A stretch of DNA of 64,000 bases from Paenibacillus kyungheensis (GCF_028606985.1 NZ_CP117416.1:3262001-3326000); one strand, 5' to 3'. Numbered from the stretch's first letter, positions 1 to 9,671 are shown. The notes: a model not told the origin generated them from the letters alone. Numbers and translations are program-made.

Positions 1-1099
1 CAGCTTTCATTCCTACAGCGAATGTACCTACATCATTCAAAAATACAGATCTTGCACCGTATTCAGTACCCATTTTCAATGCTTCTAATGCAGGCACAGC
101 TGTTGGATCGCCGGATACTCCTTTGTGAATAAGAGCAGCCAAACGCATTTCTTCAAACATATCCAGATTGTTATTACTTGCCGGGCCATCTGTTCCCAAA
201 GACACAACAACGCCTGCACGCAACAGATCCGGCACACGTGCTACACCACTTGCTAATTTGAGGTTACTACCCGGGTTATGAGAAATCGCTACTTTATTCT
301 CAGCAAGTACTTCGATCTCTTCATCATTCAAATGAACAGCATGCGCTAACAATGCTGGACGAGTGAAAAATCCTAATTTCTCCAAATGAGCTACAGGACG
401 TAATCCATAATCTGTAACGTTTAATTGAACTTCTGCTAGTGTCTCAGACATATGTGTATGCAGCGGCAAATCCAAATCATGAGCTGCTTGTACAAATTGT
501 TCGATGTATGCAGGTGGACAAGTATAAGGTGCATGTGGAGACATCATCGTTGTAATACGTCCATTCGCTTGACCATGCCAATCACGTGCAAAGTCGATTG
601 ATTGTTTTAGCTTTTGCTTTTGTTCTTCTTCTGAACACAAGCCGATTACACCACGCATCAATACTGCACGCATACCCGATTGTTCTACCACTTCGGCTAC
701 ACGTTCTGAGCGATCATACATATCGAGGAATGTAGTTGTACCGCCTTTTAACATTTCTAATACAGACAGAGCAGTTCCCCAGTATACATCGTCACTTGTA
801 AATTTCGCTTCCATCGGCCACATTTTTTCTTGTAACCATACTTGTAGAGCAAGATCATCTCCATATCCGCGTAACAACGACATCGCTGCATGACCATGAC
901 TGTTGACTAGACCCGGAATAAAGAACAAATGATTGCCATCCACTACGGTTGTGTCTTCTTCGATCACAGGTTCTTCTTCTCCAAGATACGTAATCCATCC
1001 ATCTTCAATCACCATATGTCCAAAAAGCATTGATTTCTCTTCGCTCATTACAGCAAACATACCGTTTTTGATGACCCATTTGTTCGAGGTGTTATTCAT
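1..1099 (-). CDS. mtaD: 5-methylthioadenosine/S-adenosylhomocysteine deaminase (3' end off the window)
   Basis: The minus-strand frame reads from an ATG at 1099 to the window edge, so the C-terminus is missing. The translation looks like an amidohydrolase of the MtaD/SsnA group: the metal-binding HGH motif lies in LVNSHGHAAMSLLRG, followed by SPHAPYTCPP, LHTHMSET and LGTDGPASNNNLDMF, the usual order of metal and substrate ligands. The family deaminates methylthioadenosine or S-adenosylhomocysteine in methionine salvage; the exact substrate is inferred. The start overlaps the rex stop in ATGAATAA, so the two genes are probably translationally coupled. Confidence 0.85.
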   Translation of the reverse strand, partial: MNNTSNKWVIKNGMFAVMSEEKSMLFGHMVIEDGWITYLGEEEPVIEEDTTVVDGNHLFFIPGLVNSHGHAAMSLLRGYGDDLALQVWLQEKMWPMEAKFTSDDVYWGTALSVLEMLKGGTTTFLDMYDRSERVAEVVEQSGMRAVLMRGVIGLCSEEEQKQKLKQSIDFARDWHGQANGRITTMMSPHAPYTCPPAYIEQFVQAAHDLDLPLHTHMSETLAEVQLNVTDYGLRPVAHLEKLGFFTRPALLAHAVHLNDEEIEVLAENKVAISHNPGSNLKLASGVARVPDLLRAGVVVSLGTDGPASNNNLDMFEEMRLAALIHKGVSGDPTAVPALEALKMGTEYGARSVFLNDVGTFAVGMKA

Positions 1100-1739
1100 T
1101 AGTTTCATGTTCCTTTCCATCTTCCAGATAATAGGCAAGGCTTAATAAATCCGTTGTAAAATCAGCAGTATGCACACGAATATGCGGTGGAGCTTTCAAA
1201 ATAATCGGTGCAAAGTTCAAAATAGCCTCAACCCCTGCTTCAATTAACTGATCCGCTACACGCTGTGCTTCAACATTAGGCACTGTAACAATTCCGATAC
1301 GAATACTTCTCGCTTTGACTGTAATTCCAAGTTCATCAATAGGCTGGACGACTAATGTATTGATTAAAGAGCCTACTTTCGAATCGTTGGAATCAAACAC
1401 AGCTACGATTTTCATTGTTTCTTTTAGATACATATTATAGTTAGAAAGGGCATGCCCTAGATTACCAGCGCCTACAAGTGCCACATTGATTTGTTGATCT
1501 AATTTTAAAATATGACGTATTTTCTCAATCAAATATGATACATCATAACCGATCCCTTTACGTCCAAAATCTCCAAAATAAGCTAAATCTTTGCGAATTT
1601 GTGCTGGATTCAAGTCTAGTTTTTGTCCCAGTTCTTGCGAAGACACTGTAGGAACTTCACGTGTGTGAAGTTCGTTCAGATATCTAAGGTATACAGGTAG
1701 TCTTCGCACGACTGCTTCTGATATTTTGTCGGATTTCAT
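1092..1739 (-). CDS. rex: redox-sensing transcriptional repressor Rex
   Basis: The 215-residue protein has the Rex architecture: an N-terminal winged helix (RLPVYLRYLNEL, then the recognition region DLNPAQIRKDLAYFGDFGRKG) and a Rossmann domain with the NAD(H) motif VGAGNLGHAL near residue 90. Rex represses fermentation and respiration genes when NADH/NAD+ is low and releases DNA when NADH rises. Length and motifs are normal for the family. The start overlaps the dinG stop by four bases (ATGA) and the 3' end overlaps the deaminase start by eight, so these three genes look like one transcript. I saw no clear Rex operator in the window. Confidence 0.95.
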   Translation of the reverse strand: MKSDKISEAVVRRLPVYLRYLNELHTREVPTVSSQELGQKLDLNPAQIRKDLAYFGDFGRKGIGYDVSYLIEKIRHILKLDQQINVALVGAGNLGHALSNYNMYLKETMKIVAVFDSNDSKVGSLINTLVVQPIDELGITVKARSIRIGIVTVPNVEAQRVADQLIEAGVEAILNFAPIILKAPPHIRVHTADFTTDLLSLAYYLEDGKEHETNE

Positions 1740-4630
1740 GCTTGCTCCCCCTCTTGATTTACAGTTTCCTTTTCAGGTTCGGCCTGGCTAAGCCATTCTG
1801 TAATACGGGGTACCATCTGCTCTGTCGGCATATGTTCCATTTTGGGACCGGGCAATGAATATAGAAAATGCTTGCCATAATAGGACTCGATCACACGAGT
1901 GTCATAGACAATAACGATTCCCCGATCACTAGATGTCCGTACTAATCTACCAAAACCTTGTTTGAAACGGATAACTGCTTGCGGTACAGATAATTTCATA
2001 AATGGATTTTTCTTTTCTTTTTTCAGCCGTTCACTTTTGGCTTCAAGCAATGGATGATTGGGCGGTTGAAAAGGTAAACGTACGATTGCCAGACAGGTTA
2101 ATGCTTCGCCTGGAATATCGACTCCTTCCCAGAAGCTACTTGTACCCAGTAACACCGAAGCTGAACGCTCTTGGAATCTTCGAGTGAGCTTGGTACGACT
2201 TCCTCCATCGACCCCTTGTCCAAATACTGCAATATCGCTATGTGATAACTTCTCTTTCAATGGCTCATACACCTGCTTGAGCATCCGATAAGAGGTAAAT
2301 AACACCATCATTCGTCCATTGGTCGCTTTGGCAGTCTCCGCTAATGAGTTCGCTAACGTATCTACAAAGAACGCATCACCAACACTGCCTTTGACACTTG
2401 GAAAATCGCGCGGAATTAACAACAGCGATTGCTCACGATAATTGAAAGGTGAAGATAACTGTTCGGTCATCAATCGACCTTCTTTTTCCGCTTCTACAAG
2501 CCCTAACTGTTCAATCATATATTGGAATTTCTTTTCTATTGATAATGTCGCTGATGTCAAAATAATACTTTTCTTTTTATCAAAAAAGTACTCTTTCAAT
2601 TGCTTGCTCACATCTACCGGTACAGCATACATCTGTAAAGACTTGCTACGGTAATTCCCATTAGCTTCATACCAGTAGACTGTATCTGTACTTTCCAGCT
2701 TCACAAATTGACGCAGATCATCTCGTACCACTGTTAAGTCTTTGAATAGACCTGATACGTCTGTTACCAGACTATCTGTGCCTAACTGCTCATCGCTGTC
2801 TTTGATCTGATTCATCACTTGCTCGCCTTTACGAATCAACTGGCTCAGTCCGATATGAATCTGATTCTCAAGCTCTGTAATCACATTCCATTCGGTCGGT
2901 TGCTTTTCCGGTAAAAGACGAAGCGTAAACTGCCCTGCTTCACCAGGAGCGGCATCACTACGCTGAGGCAACAAAGCAAATAGTAACTCACTTAATTTAT
3001 CCCAGTTTTCTTTAACATCTACAATTTCAGGATATAGATTATCAATCGCTATCGCCCAATCCATACCACGTTCATTGCCAGAAGAGCCTAATTGTTGACG
3101 CAAAATCGCTAACTGACCATTTTTGCTGTCTTTGAACAATCGTAACAGTGGATGAACCAATGTGAAATATTTCATATGCATACCCAAGTGCTTGCCTGCG
3201 ACATCTTCTAAATGATGTGCTTCATCAATAACCAAGCGATCATAAGCAGGTAACAATTGATGTCCTGCTTTGACATCGGTAAATAATTTCGAGTGATTGG
3301 TGATGACTACATCTGCTGTACCTGCTTCATGCTTCGCACGATGGTAAAAACATTTGCGGAACCATGGACATGCACGACCCAGACAAGAATCGGTATCACT
3401 GGCTACCGTTTCCCAGAAGTCAGCACCACGATTACCCATATTGAGTTCTTCATCATCTCCGGTTTCTGTCGCATTTAACCAGACAATCATTTGAGCTGCA
3501 ATCAATACATCTTCTTTAGGGCTTTGAAATTCTTTTGTATTTATTTTATGCTCAAATTTGCGCAGACACAAATAATGCTGGCGTCCTTTGAATACGGCAG
3601 CACGAAATGCAAATGGAACAACTTGAGTCAATAATGGAATATCGCGTTCTCGCAACTGTTCTTGCAAGTTAATCGTATGCGTACTTACCATCACACGATC
3701 GTTTTCTTTGACACTATGATAAATCGAAGGTAATAAGTACCCTAGCGATTTGCCTGTTCCTGTTCCTGCTTCGATCAATAGATGCTTATCATTGGTCATC
3801 GCTTTGATCACTTCTTCAAACATACGATTCTGCGGTTCCCGTTCTTCATAGTTAGGAAGCAGATTACGTAAGTTTTGTTTCACTTGCTCTAAAAATTCAT
3901 CAAATGAAACATCTGCAAGTGGCATATTACCTCGCTCTTCATGAGCCGGCAAAATTTCATTCCAATCGCCTACTTTTAATGCCAATTGACGGAAAAAGCG
4001 ATGTTCGTCTAAATCTTGAATCGGCTGTGCTTCTTTCTCCATCCGTACGCCATCAAAATACCAACCCAGATCACTATCCTGATTATCAAATAATTCAGAT
4101 AGACGCTGGACTGTAATCAATGGTAGATCATTTAACTCTTCCAAGCACTTTAGAAATACATGAGCGGTCGCTAACGCATCACTATCTGCTTGATGAGGAC
4201 GATCATGAACGAATCCCAAGTCTTTACTTACCATGCTTAACTGGTAGCTCGATAGATTCGGGAAAAAGATACGTAACAGATCCATCGTATCCAGCACTCG
4301 ACCTGTAAATGCTAAATATCCAGTCTGATCTAAAGCACGTTGCAAAAATCCTAAATCAAAACCGACATTGTGCCCGACAAGCACAGCATCTTCTAATAGA
4401 GGAATCATCTCCAAAATAACATCGTCTAACTCTGGAGCGTTCTCTACATCTTCATTTTTAATTCCTGTTAAACCTTCTATAAAAGGAGGAATCGGCACTC
4501 CCGGCTTCACCATAGAAGAATATACAGTAGAAATACTTAAATCATGATCTATAATGGCAAGCCCAACTTGAATAATATCATCGGTGGACTGAGTACCTGT
4601 GGTCTCAAAATCCAGTACGGCAAATTTCAT
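1736..4630 (-). CDS. dinG: DinG-type ATP-dependent helicase with N-terminal DEDDh 3'-5' exonuclease domain
   Basis: The 964-residue protein starts with a DEDDh exonuclease domain (about residues 1-170: VLDFETTGT, GHNVGFDLGFL, HQADSDALA). A superfamily 2 helicase of the DinG/XPD group follows, with Walker A EAGTGTGKS near 290, DEAHH near 448, GTSSFWEGVDIPGE and QGFGRLVRT. Four cysteines near residues 354, 415, 420 and 426, the last three spaced C-x4-C-x5-C, match the iron-sulfur ligand spacing of E. coli DinG, so the helicase may be iron-sulfur dependent. The role is in DNA repair or resolving structured DNA. Start at 4630; it is first in an operon with rex. Confidence 0.92.
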   Translation of the reverse strand: MKFAVLDFETTGTQSTDDIIQVGLAIIDHDLSISTVYSSMVKPGVPIPPFIEGLTGIKNEDVENAPELDDVILEMIPLLEDAVLVGHNVGFDLGFLQRALDQTGYLAFTGRVLDTMDLLRIFFPNLSSYQLSMVSKDLGFVHDRPHQADSDALATAHVFLKCLEELNDLPLITVQRLSELFDNQDSDLGWYFDGVRMEKEAQPIQDLDEHRFFRQLALKVGDWNEILPAHEERGNMPLADVSFDEFLEQVKQNLRNLLPNYEEREPQNRMFEEVIKAMTNDKHLLIEAGTGTGKSLGYLLPSIYHSVKENDRVMVSTHTINLQEQLRERDIPLLTQVVPFAFRAAVFKGRQHYLCLRKFEHKINTKEFQSPKEDVLIAAQMIVWLNATETGDDEELNMGNRGADFWETVASDTDSCLGRACPWFRKCFYHRAKHEAGTADVVITNHSKLFTDVKAGHQLLPAYDRLVIDEAHHLEDVAGKHLGMHMKYFTLVHPLLRLFKDSKNGQLAILRQQLGSSGNERGMDWAIAIDNLYPEIVDVKENWDKLSELLFALLPQRSDAAPGEAGQFTLRLLPEKQPTEWNVITELENQIHIGLSQLIRKGEQVMNQIKDSDEQLGTDSLVTDVSGLFKDLTVVRDDLRQFVKLESTDTVYWYEANGNYRSKSLQMYAVPVDVSKQLKEYFFDKKKSIILTSATLSIEKKFQYMIEQLGLVEAEKEGRLMTEQLSSPFNYREQSLLLIPRDFPSVKGSVGDAFFVDTLANSLAETAKATNGRMMVLFTSYRMLKQVYEPLKEKLSHSDIAVFGQGVDGGSRTKLTRRFQERSASVLLGTSSFWEGVDIPGEALTCLAIVRLPFQPPNHPLLEAKSERLKKEKKNPFMKLSVPQAVIRFKQGFGRLVRTSSDRGIVIVYDTRVIESYYGKHFLYSLPGPKMEHMPTEQMVPRITEWLSQAEPEKETVNQEGEQA

Positions 4631-4761
4631 GGATGTCTAAATCCTCTCCTTGCTGTCGTCTCAACCTGATGTCGAAATGTTCACCTATCAGCATACCAGA
4701 AGAAGACCGTTTTGAAAATCAAAGGGTGGGGAGTTATTCAAATTTTAGATTTTTTATGGGA

Positions 4762-4893
4762 GACGCTGCGAGGAGGAAATCGTTCTTGTCGTCGCTTGTT
4801 GCAAATGAATCCTTTGAATGACTGCTTCGCAATCAGGATTCGTTTACAAAGGCGAGCGCTTCGCTCTTTCAGAACGATTTTCTCGTCTCCGCT
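4762..4893 (+). repeat. palindromic dispersed element, copy 1, in the dinG/SLH-protein intergenic region
   Basis: The 454-base divergent gap between dinG and the SLH gene holds a nested palindrome. The outer arms are AAATCGTTCT (4777-4786) and AGAACGATTT (4871-4880), a perfect 10-bp match with longer imperfect flanks. The inner arms are GAATCC (4807-4812) and GGATTC (4836-4841), and a hairpin GAGCG-CTT-CGCTC lies at 4854-4866. Related copies lie at 9096-9251 (opposite orientation) and 19120-19245. No gene is seen in the gap; the rest is AT-rich promoter-like DNA. Confidence 0.75.
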
Positions 4894-4996
4894 GGTGCAG
4901 GTGGATAAGCATAATGTTGAATAACTCGTTTAGGAGGAAGCAAGAAATGAGGAATAGATATAGAGTTACATAAAATATCATACAGCTTTAAATTGT

Positions 4997-5012
4997 GTAA
5001 ATTTTAATTTAC
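4997..5012. promoter_or_regulatory. inverted repeat upstream of the SLH-protein gene
   Basis: GTAAATT-TT-AATTTAC is a perfect 7-bp dyad with a 2-base spacer, 72 bases upstream of the start codon at 5085. It could be an operator or part of the promoter region, but AT-rich dyads of this size also arise by chance. A TATAAT-like box follows at about 5053-5058 without a convincing -35. Confidence 0.25.
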
Positions 5013-5084
5013 CCATATTGAGTAGCATCTGTTATATTAGTAAAGGATTTCAATATAATTATAAATGGAGGGAATTTAAGTAAA

Positions 5085-8000
5085 ATGAGAAAGTTTATGA
5101 TGATGTTTTTGGTTTTGGTGGTGACATTAATAGGGTCAGCGCCTGCTACGCTTTTTGCAAGTGAGGAAGGAACAAGTAATTTGGTAGCAAGTAAAGAAAG
5201 CCAGGATTCAAGTTTCTTAAATTTATTTCTTTATGGAGACTATAATATGACATTAAAACAAGGAGAACCTTTTATTGAAGAAGGTTGGAGTGTAGCAGAC
5301 AGTGTATATAGTGAAAATGAGTTAAAAATAAATATTACATATACATTAAATTCTGTTCCAGTAAATCAAATTGATACTAATATACCTGGAATATACGTAA
5401 TCACATATATTGCAGAAAATCCAGCTGGAAAACGTTCTTATCCTCAACAACGTACTATTGATGTTGTTGCTACTGAAAAACAGAAAGATCTTGATCAGCT
5501 AAATATCCGTGGTGCGTTAGGTATGGCATATCATAATGGTTCTGTCTATGTTGCACAAGGCAGTTCAGGAATATCAAAAGTCGAATTAAGCTCTGGAACA
5601 GTTACTTCTATCGTGTACGGTGGATACTATGCCGATAATGTTGTTACTGTTGCTTTCAATCAAGCTGGCGACCTATTTTATACTTTAGAAAACAAGTCAA
5701 TCATCAACAAGATAGATGCTCAATATTTACAGGATGCTGCGTTAACTCCAGAACAATTTAAGAAATATAGTTCACTTTATTTAGACCTTAGTGACAAAGC
5801 ATCTGATGGTAACGATCCTATAAAAAATATTTCTAATATTGCATTCAATTCTCAAGATCAGCTTTACATTGCTATTCCGCTTGATTTTTTTGACACTACT
5901 CTGTATAGATGGAATTCAAATGATCAATTGTTGGAAAGAGTCACACAAGAAGACCTTGAAGATTTACAAGTGATGACATTCGACGAAAATGATAATCTAT
6001 TCTTTAAAGCTACTTTATATAAACCAGATTTTTCAGACCGTGGATTTTTCAAAATTTCTGCCAATGAATTAAAAAACTTACCAGTAGCTGATACATCTTT
6101 CAAATCATATCTCGAAATTAATACAATGAATATTAATTCAGACGGCATCGTTTTTTTACCTGATGGTCGAGGTTATTATAGTGAAAATGGTAAAATAAAA
6201 GCAATTTTTCCTCGCTCCGCACCTTTAATTGCCTTAAAAGGAAATTATAATCCTGTTCTTTTTGCTGGAGATACTTATATTGAAGAAGGAGTAACAGTAC
6301 AAGATGCTACCTATTCTAAACTGGATGTAAAAGTCACTTATACTTTAGATAGTAAAGCTATATCTTCTATAAATACGTCTATTCCAGGCGAGTACACGGT
6401 TCATTACAACGTGACCAATCCTGCAAATATCTCAGCGCTAGAAGTAACAAGAAGAGTAACTGTTAAACCTCTTCCTTTAAGTATAGAAGGATTAGATATT
6501 CGCAAGATAGCAACTATGACTGCTTGGAAAGATCACTTATATATTGCAGATTTTCAAAAAGGATTTTATGAGGTTATTAAAACCAGTACTGGTTACAAAA
6601 GATCGTTGCTTGCTGCAACGCCTCTGGCAAATGCTGTAGCTGTAGATCAACAAGGAAATTTATTTTTCTCAATGAATGCTTATCATTATATCTTTAAATT
6701 AGATGCTCAATATTTAAATCGCTCAACCCCATTAACTCAAGAAGAGCTCTTAACATTAAGTCAACCTTATTATCATTTTACAGATACAGGAGCAGTTTTT
6801 ATAGATGGGTTAGCTTTTGACCATCAAAATCAGTTGTATATGTCTGTAACTAAAAATAAGACGAGTCAAATTTTGAAAATGGATGGTTCTACTGCTACCA
6901 CTCCGATATTAGTAATTGATTACCCTAGTCGCACAAATGATATTGATATAAGTCCTGCTGGAAATTTATATATTAATGCAAATAACACACATATATTTCA
7001 AGCAACATCTGCATTATTAAAAAACTTGCCACTTGATATTAATGATTTAGTAGACATGGGAAGAAATAATGAGGATAACAGCATCGTTTTCTTACCTGAT
7101 GGTACTGCTTATGGAAGTAGTATTCAGCGCAGTGTAACTGGAGAACAAGTTATTCAAAAACTAGACTTTACAGATCCTAAGCAAACTGTAGATGTTACAG
7201 GTATTACACTAAGTACTTCTACACTTACAATCAACAAAAAAGATCAACCTTTCACTCTTCAAGCAACAGTTGCTCCTGTTAACGCAACTCAAGCGGATAT
7301 CACTTGGATGAGTAGCAATGAGAAAGTCGCACTGGTGAAAAATGGAGTGGTTACACCTATCGCTAAAGGAACTGCAATCATTACAGCAACGACTGTAGAT
7401 GGCAATTTTAAAGCAACTGCAACAGTGAACGTCAAAGAATCTGATGATAAAAATACCAATTCATCGAATACAAATAGTAATTCTAATGTAGCAACCAATA
7501 CTGGTAAATCAACTGTACTATCTGCTAATAATATAAGTAGCACAACACAAATATCTTCAGCAAATGGACAGCCACAATCCAGTATTTTATTTTCTACAGA
7601 CAAATTGCAAACAGAAATTAATAAATTACAAGCAAACAATCAGAAAACAGCAACTATTACTATTCCAAACACTGCTAATTCATTGAAAATGACGATGCCA
7701 CAAACAGCTATAAACAGTCTAAATCAAGCTAATATGAACTTGGACTTTAATACAGAACATGTTCAATTGGCTATTCCAACAGCATCCTTACAATCGTTGA
7801 AAAACGATTTGCAATTTCAAGTCATTCCTTTAACTTCTTCTACCGATCAAAATGCTGTGAAGTTACGTGCACAACAACAATCACTTGTTAAAAATGTATC
7901 CAAAGATGGAAATATCACAGTCGTTGGTACACCGATGAATATTGAAACGAATTTGCAGAATCAGTCAGTAGATCTGGTTATGCCTGTAGATGCTAACGCT

Positions 8001-8804
8001 ATTCCTCAAAATGCGATTGCTAAAACAGCATGGTTACAACAACTTCGCATTTTTGTAGAACATAGCAATGGAGAGCATGAGTTAATTCAACCGACTGTAG
8101 TTAATGAAGCTAACGGTCAGACAGGTTTGAAATTTACAGTGACTGCGTTTAGCACATTTACGATTTTGGATATACCCTCTCCAAAATTGGAAGCAACGAC
8201 TCCAGTACCAGCTAACCCATCAACAGTTAGCCAGAATGTGTATCAAGCGTATATTCAAGGATATAGCGATCAAACATTCCGTCCAAATCAAAAAGTGACT
8301 CGTGCTGAAATGGCTTCTATGCTATCTCGATTAAGTACACACTCTACATCTGATCCAACTACAACGCATTACTCAGATGTTCCGAGTTCTCTGTGGGCAT
8401 ACAAAGCGATTCAAGAGGTTCAAACCAATGGCTTAATGAGTGGACTGCCTGATGGTACATTTAAGCCAAATCAAGCGATTACACGTGCTGAGATGGCAAC
8501 GATCATTAGCCGCTGGCAAAAACTAAGCGGTACAGGAACATCAAATGCGACAGATATTCAAAACAACTGGGCTGTTTCTGATATTAAACGAGTAACTCAA
8601 GCTGGATTTATGCAAGGTTTAACGCCAACAACGTTTAAACCCAACCAACCACTCACTCGTGCTGAAGCTGTAACCACTCTTAACCGAATTCTCAAATTAG
8701 ATAAAACTCAACCATCAACAACCCAATGGACTGACGTGCCATCCACCCACTGGGCAAAAGCAGATATTATAGCCGCTTCATCTAACTACACCACTACTAA
8801 TTAA
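5085..8804 (+). CDS. secreted S-layer-homology (SLH) domain surface protein with duplicated Ig-like/propeller modules
   Basis: The 1239-residue protein has a signal peptide (basic MRK, hydrophobic core, likely cleavage after LFA). Two copies of a composite module follow. Each begins with an Ig-like domain of DUF5011/Cry22 type (about residues 50-132 and 380-464; both contain FIEEG or YIEEG and GxYxxxY) and continues with an NHL/propeller-like stretch. A Big_2 domain lies near 704-785, then a low-complexity Asn/Ser linker, a beta-rich region ending FTAFSTFTILD-like, and three C-terminal SLH repeats near 1051, 1095 and 1155 with a truncated fourth at 1213. SLH repeats anchor proteins to pyruvylated cell-wall polymer. 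The ligand or function is unknown. The first two thirds are more AT-rich than neighbouring genes. Confidence 0.9.
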   Translation: MRKFMMMFLVLVVTLIGSAPATLFASEEGTSNLVASKESQDSSFLNLFLYGDYNMTLKQGEPFIEEGWSVADSVYSENELKINITYTLNSVPVNQIDTNIPGIYVITYIAENPAGKRSYPQQRTIDVVATEKQKDLDQLNIRGALGMAYHNGSVYVAQGSSGISKVELSSGTVTSIVYGGYYADNVVTVAFNQAGDLFYTLENKSIINKIDAQYLQDAALTPEQFKKYSSLYLDLSDKASDGNDPIKNISNIAFNSQDQLYIAIPLDFFDTTLYRWNSNDQLLERVTQEDLEDLQVMTFDENDNLFFKATLYKPDFSDRGFFKISANELKNLPVADTSFKSYLEINTMNINSDGIVFLPDGRGYYSENGKIKAIFPRSAPLIALKGNYNPVLFAGDTYIEEGVTVQDATYSKLDVKVTYTLDSKAISSINTSIPGEYTVHYNVTNPANISALEVTRRVTVKPLPLSIEGLDIRKIATMTAWKDHLYIADFQKGFYEVIKTSTGYKRSLLAATPLANAVAVDQQGNLFFSMNAYHYIFKLDAQYLNRSTPLTQEELLTLSQPYYHFTDTGAVFIDGLAFDHQNQLYMSVTKNKTSQILKMDGSTATTPILVIDYPSRTNDIDISPAGNLYINANNTHIFQATSALLKNLPLDINDLVDMGRNNEDNSIVFLPDGTAYGSSIQRSVTGEQVIQKLDFTDPKQTVDVTGITLSTSTLTINKKDQPFTLQATVAPVNATQADITWMSSNEKVALVKNGVVTPIAKGTAIITATTVDGNFKATATVNVKESDDKNTNSSNTNSNSNVATNTGKSTVLSANNISSTTQISSANGQPQSSILFSTDKLQTEINKLQANNQKTATITIPNTANSLKMTMPQTAINSLNQANMNLDFNTEHVQLAIPTASLQSLKNDLQFQVIPLTSSTDQNAVKLRAQQQSLVKNVSKDGNITVVGTPMNIETNLQNQSVDLVMPVDANAIPQNAIAKTAWLQQLRIFVEHSNGEHELIQPTVVNEANGQTGLKFTVTAFSTFTILDIPSPKLEATTPVPANPSTVSQNVYQAYIQGYSDQTFRPNQKVTRAEMASMLSRLSTHSTSDPTTTHYSDVPSSLWAYKAIQEVQTNGLMSGLPDGTFKPNQAITRAEMATIISRWQKLSGTGTSNATDIQNNWAVSDIKRVTQAGFMQGLTPTTFKPNQPLTRAEAVTTLNRILKLDKTQPSTTQWTDVPSTHWAKADIIAASSNYTTTN

Positions 8805-8820
8805 TAGGTATCATATAAAA

Positions 8821-8858
8821 AAAGAAGAAGTATCCTCACAAGGATACTTCTTCTTTTT
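8821..8858 (+). terminator. intrinsic terminator of the SLH-protein gene
   Basis: A perfect 16-bp stem (AAAGAAGAAGTATCCT with its complement) with loop CACA starts 17 bases after the stop codon and ends in T-rich sequence. The A-rich 5' arm would also allow function in the other direction. Confidence 0.9.
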
Positions 8859-8942
8859 GCATTATCTACAGCATTCATTTCTATAACTTCCAAACAAAAG
8901 AACCTAGTCACTTACCCACTAGATCCTCTCACTAATACAATC

Positions 8943-9030
8943 CTTCATCCTTCAATCCTTCAATCCTTCAATCCTTCAATCCTTCAATCCTTCAATCCTT
9001 CAATCCTTCAATCCTTCAATCCTTCAATGT
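8943..9030. repeat. octanucleotide microsatellite (TTCAATCC)n
   Basis: Nine perfect head-to-tail copies of TTCAATCC occupy 8951-9022, with a degenerate copy on each side (8943 and 9023). The array lies outside any supported gene, within the 483-base gap between the SLH gene and panD. Such arrays change length by slippage, so copy number probably varies between strains. Confidence 0.97.
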
Positions 9031-9095
9031 ATAAAATGTTCTCCTGCCAAGAATGTCCTGGCAAGCCAACCTGAATAAAATCTTTGGATAGCGTA

Positions 9096-9251
9096 GTAGA
9101 TACCTCCTCTAGCGAAGGGAATGGAAATTGTTCTGAAAGAGCGAAGCGATCGCCTTTTTACTATAATCCCTACCGCTATGCGGTATATTCAAGGGATTCT
9201 AGTAAACCAGTGACGACAAGAACAATTCCATTCCCGAAGCGAGGTACCTAC
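9096..9251 (-). repeat. palindromic dispersed element, copy 2
   Basis: Imperfect terminal inverted repeats run inward from GTAGATACCTC (9096-9106) and GAGGTACCTAC (9241-9251) to GGAAATTGTTCT (9123-9134) and AGAACAATTCC (9219-9229). On the minus strand the interior matches copy 1 at 4762-4893 (GTTCTTGTCGTC, AATCCCTTGAATA versus AATCCTTTGAATG, CGCTTCGCTCTTTCAGAAC). It sits just downstream of panD, which is read from the minus strand. Confidence 0.75.
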
Positions 9252-9287
9252 CAACACTACCAACCCACTTTTATTCAACCCTCATTC

Positions 9288-9671
9288 TCACATGATGGTT
9301 GCGTGTACTTCTTTATGAGCTTCCATGACAGGTTTGTTTGTTTCATCTACAAATACAACCGTTGGGCGGTGAGTCGCTAATTCTTCAGAACTCATCATCG
9401 CATACGAGATAATAATTACAGTGTCTCCCGGCTGTACTAGGCGTGCTGCTGCTCCGTTCAAGCACACTACACCACTACCACGTTCACCAACGATAACATA
9501 CGTTTCTAAGCGAGCACCGTTGTTGTTATTAACGATTTGTACTTTTTCATTTTCAAGCAAATCCGCTGCATCCATCAAATCTTCATCTATCGTAATACTA
9601 CCTACATAATTTAGATTAGCTTCAGTTACAGTAGCGCGGTGAATCTTGGATTTCATCATCGTTCTATACAT
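9288..9671 (-). CDS. panD: aspartate 1-decarboxylase (beta-alanine synthesis)
   Basis: PanD makes beta-alanine from aspartate for pantothenate. Starting at the ATG at 9671 ([13 protein letters not shown]) gives 127 residues, the normal length; an upstream in-frame start would add eleven residues lying inside panC. The self-processing site is GS in NYVGSITID, where the serine becomes the pyruvoyl cofactor. The start overlaps the panC stop in ATGTATAG. It is the last gene of panB-panC-panD, all in the same direction. Confidence 0.96.
   Translation of the reverse strand: MYRTMMKSKIHRATVTEANLNYVGSITIDEDLMDAADLLENEKVQIVNNNNGARLETYVIVGERGSGVVCLNGAAARLVQPGDTVIIISYAMMSSEELATHRPTVVFVDETNKPVMEAHKEVHATIM

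Noticed and set aside
1092-1739. Rex operator (TTGTGAA-N4-TTCACAA type) near rex or other genes
   Set aside because: A matching dyad was not seen in promoter regions; the similar GTTCACAATC/GATTGTGAAC pair at 21887-21936 is a terminator stem.
7289-7639. 116-codon minus-strand frame inside the SLH-protein gene
   Set aside because: Fully contained in a well-supported gene; antisense of the Big_2 domain and Asn/Ser linker.
8943-9030. CRISPR-like array
   Set aside because: The repeats are 8 bp with no spacers, and there are no cas genes; it is a microsatellite.
9084-9380. 98-codon plus-strand frame overlapping panD
   Set aside because: Most of it is the palindromic element and the rest is antisense to panD.
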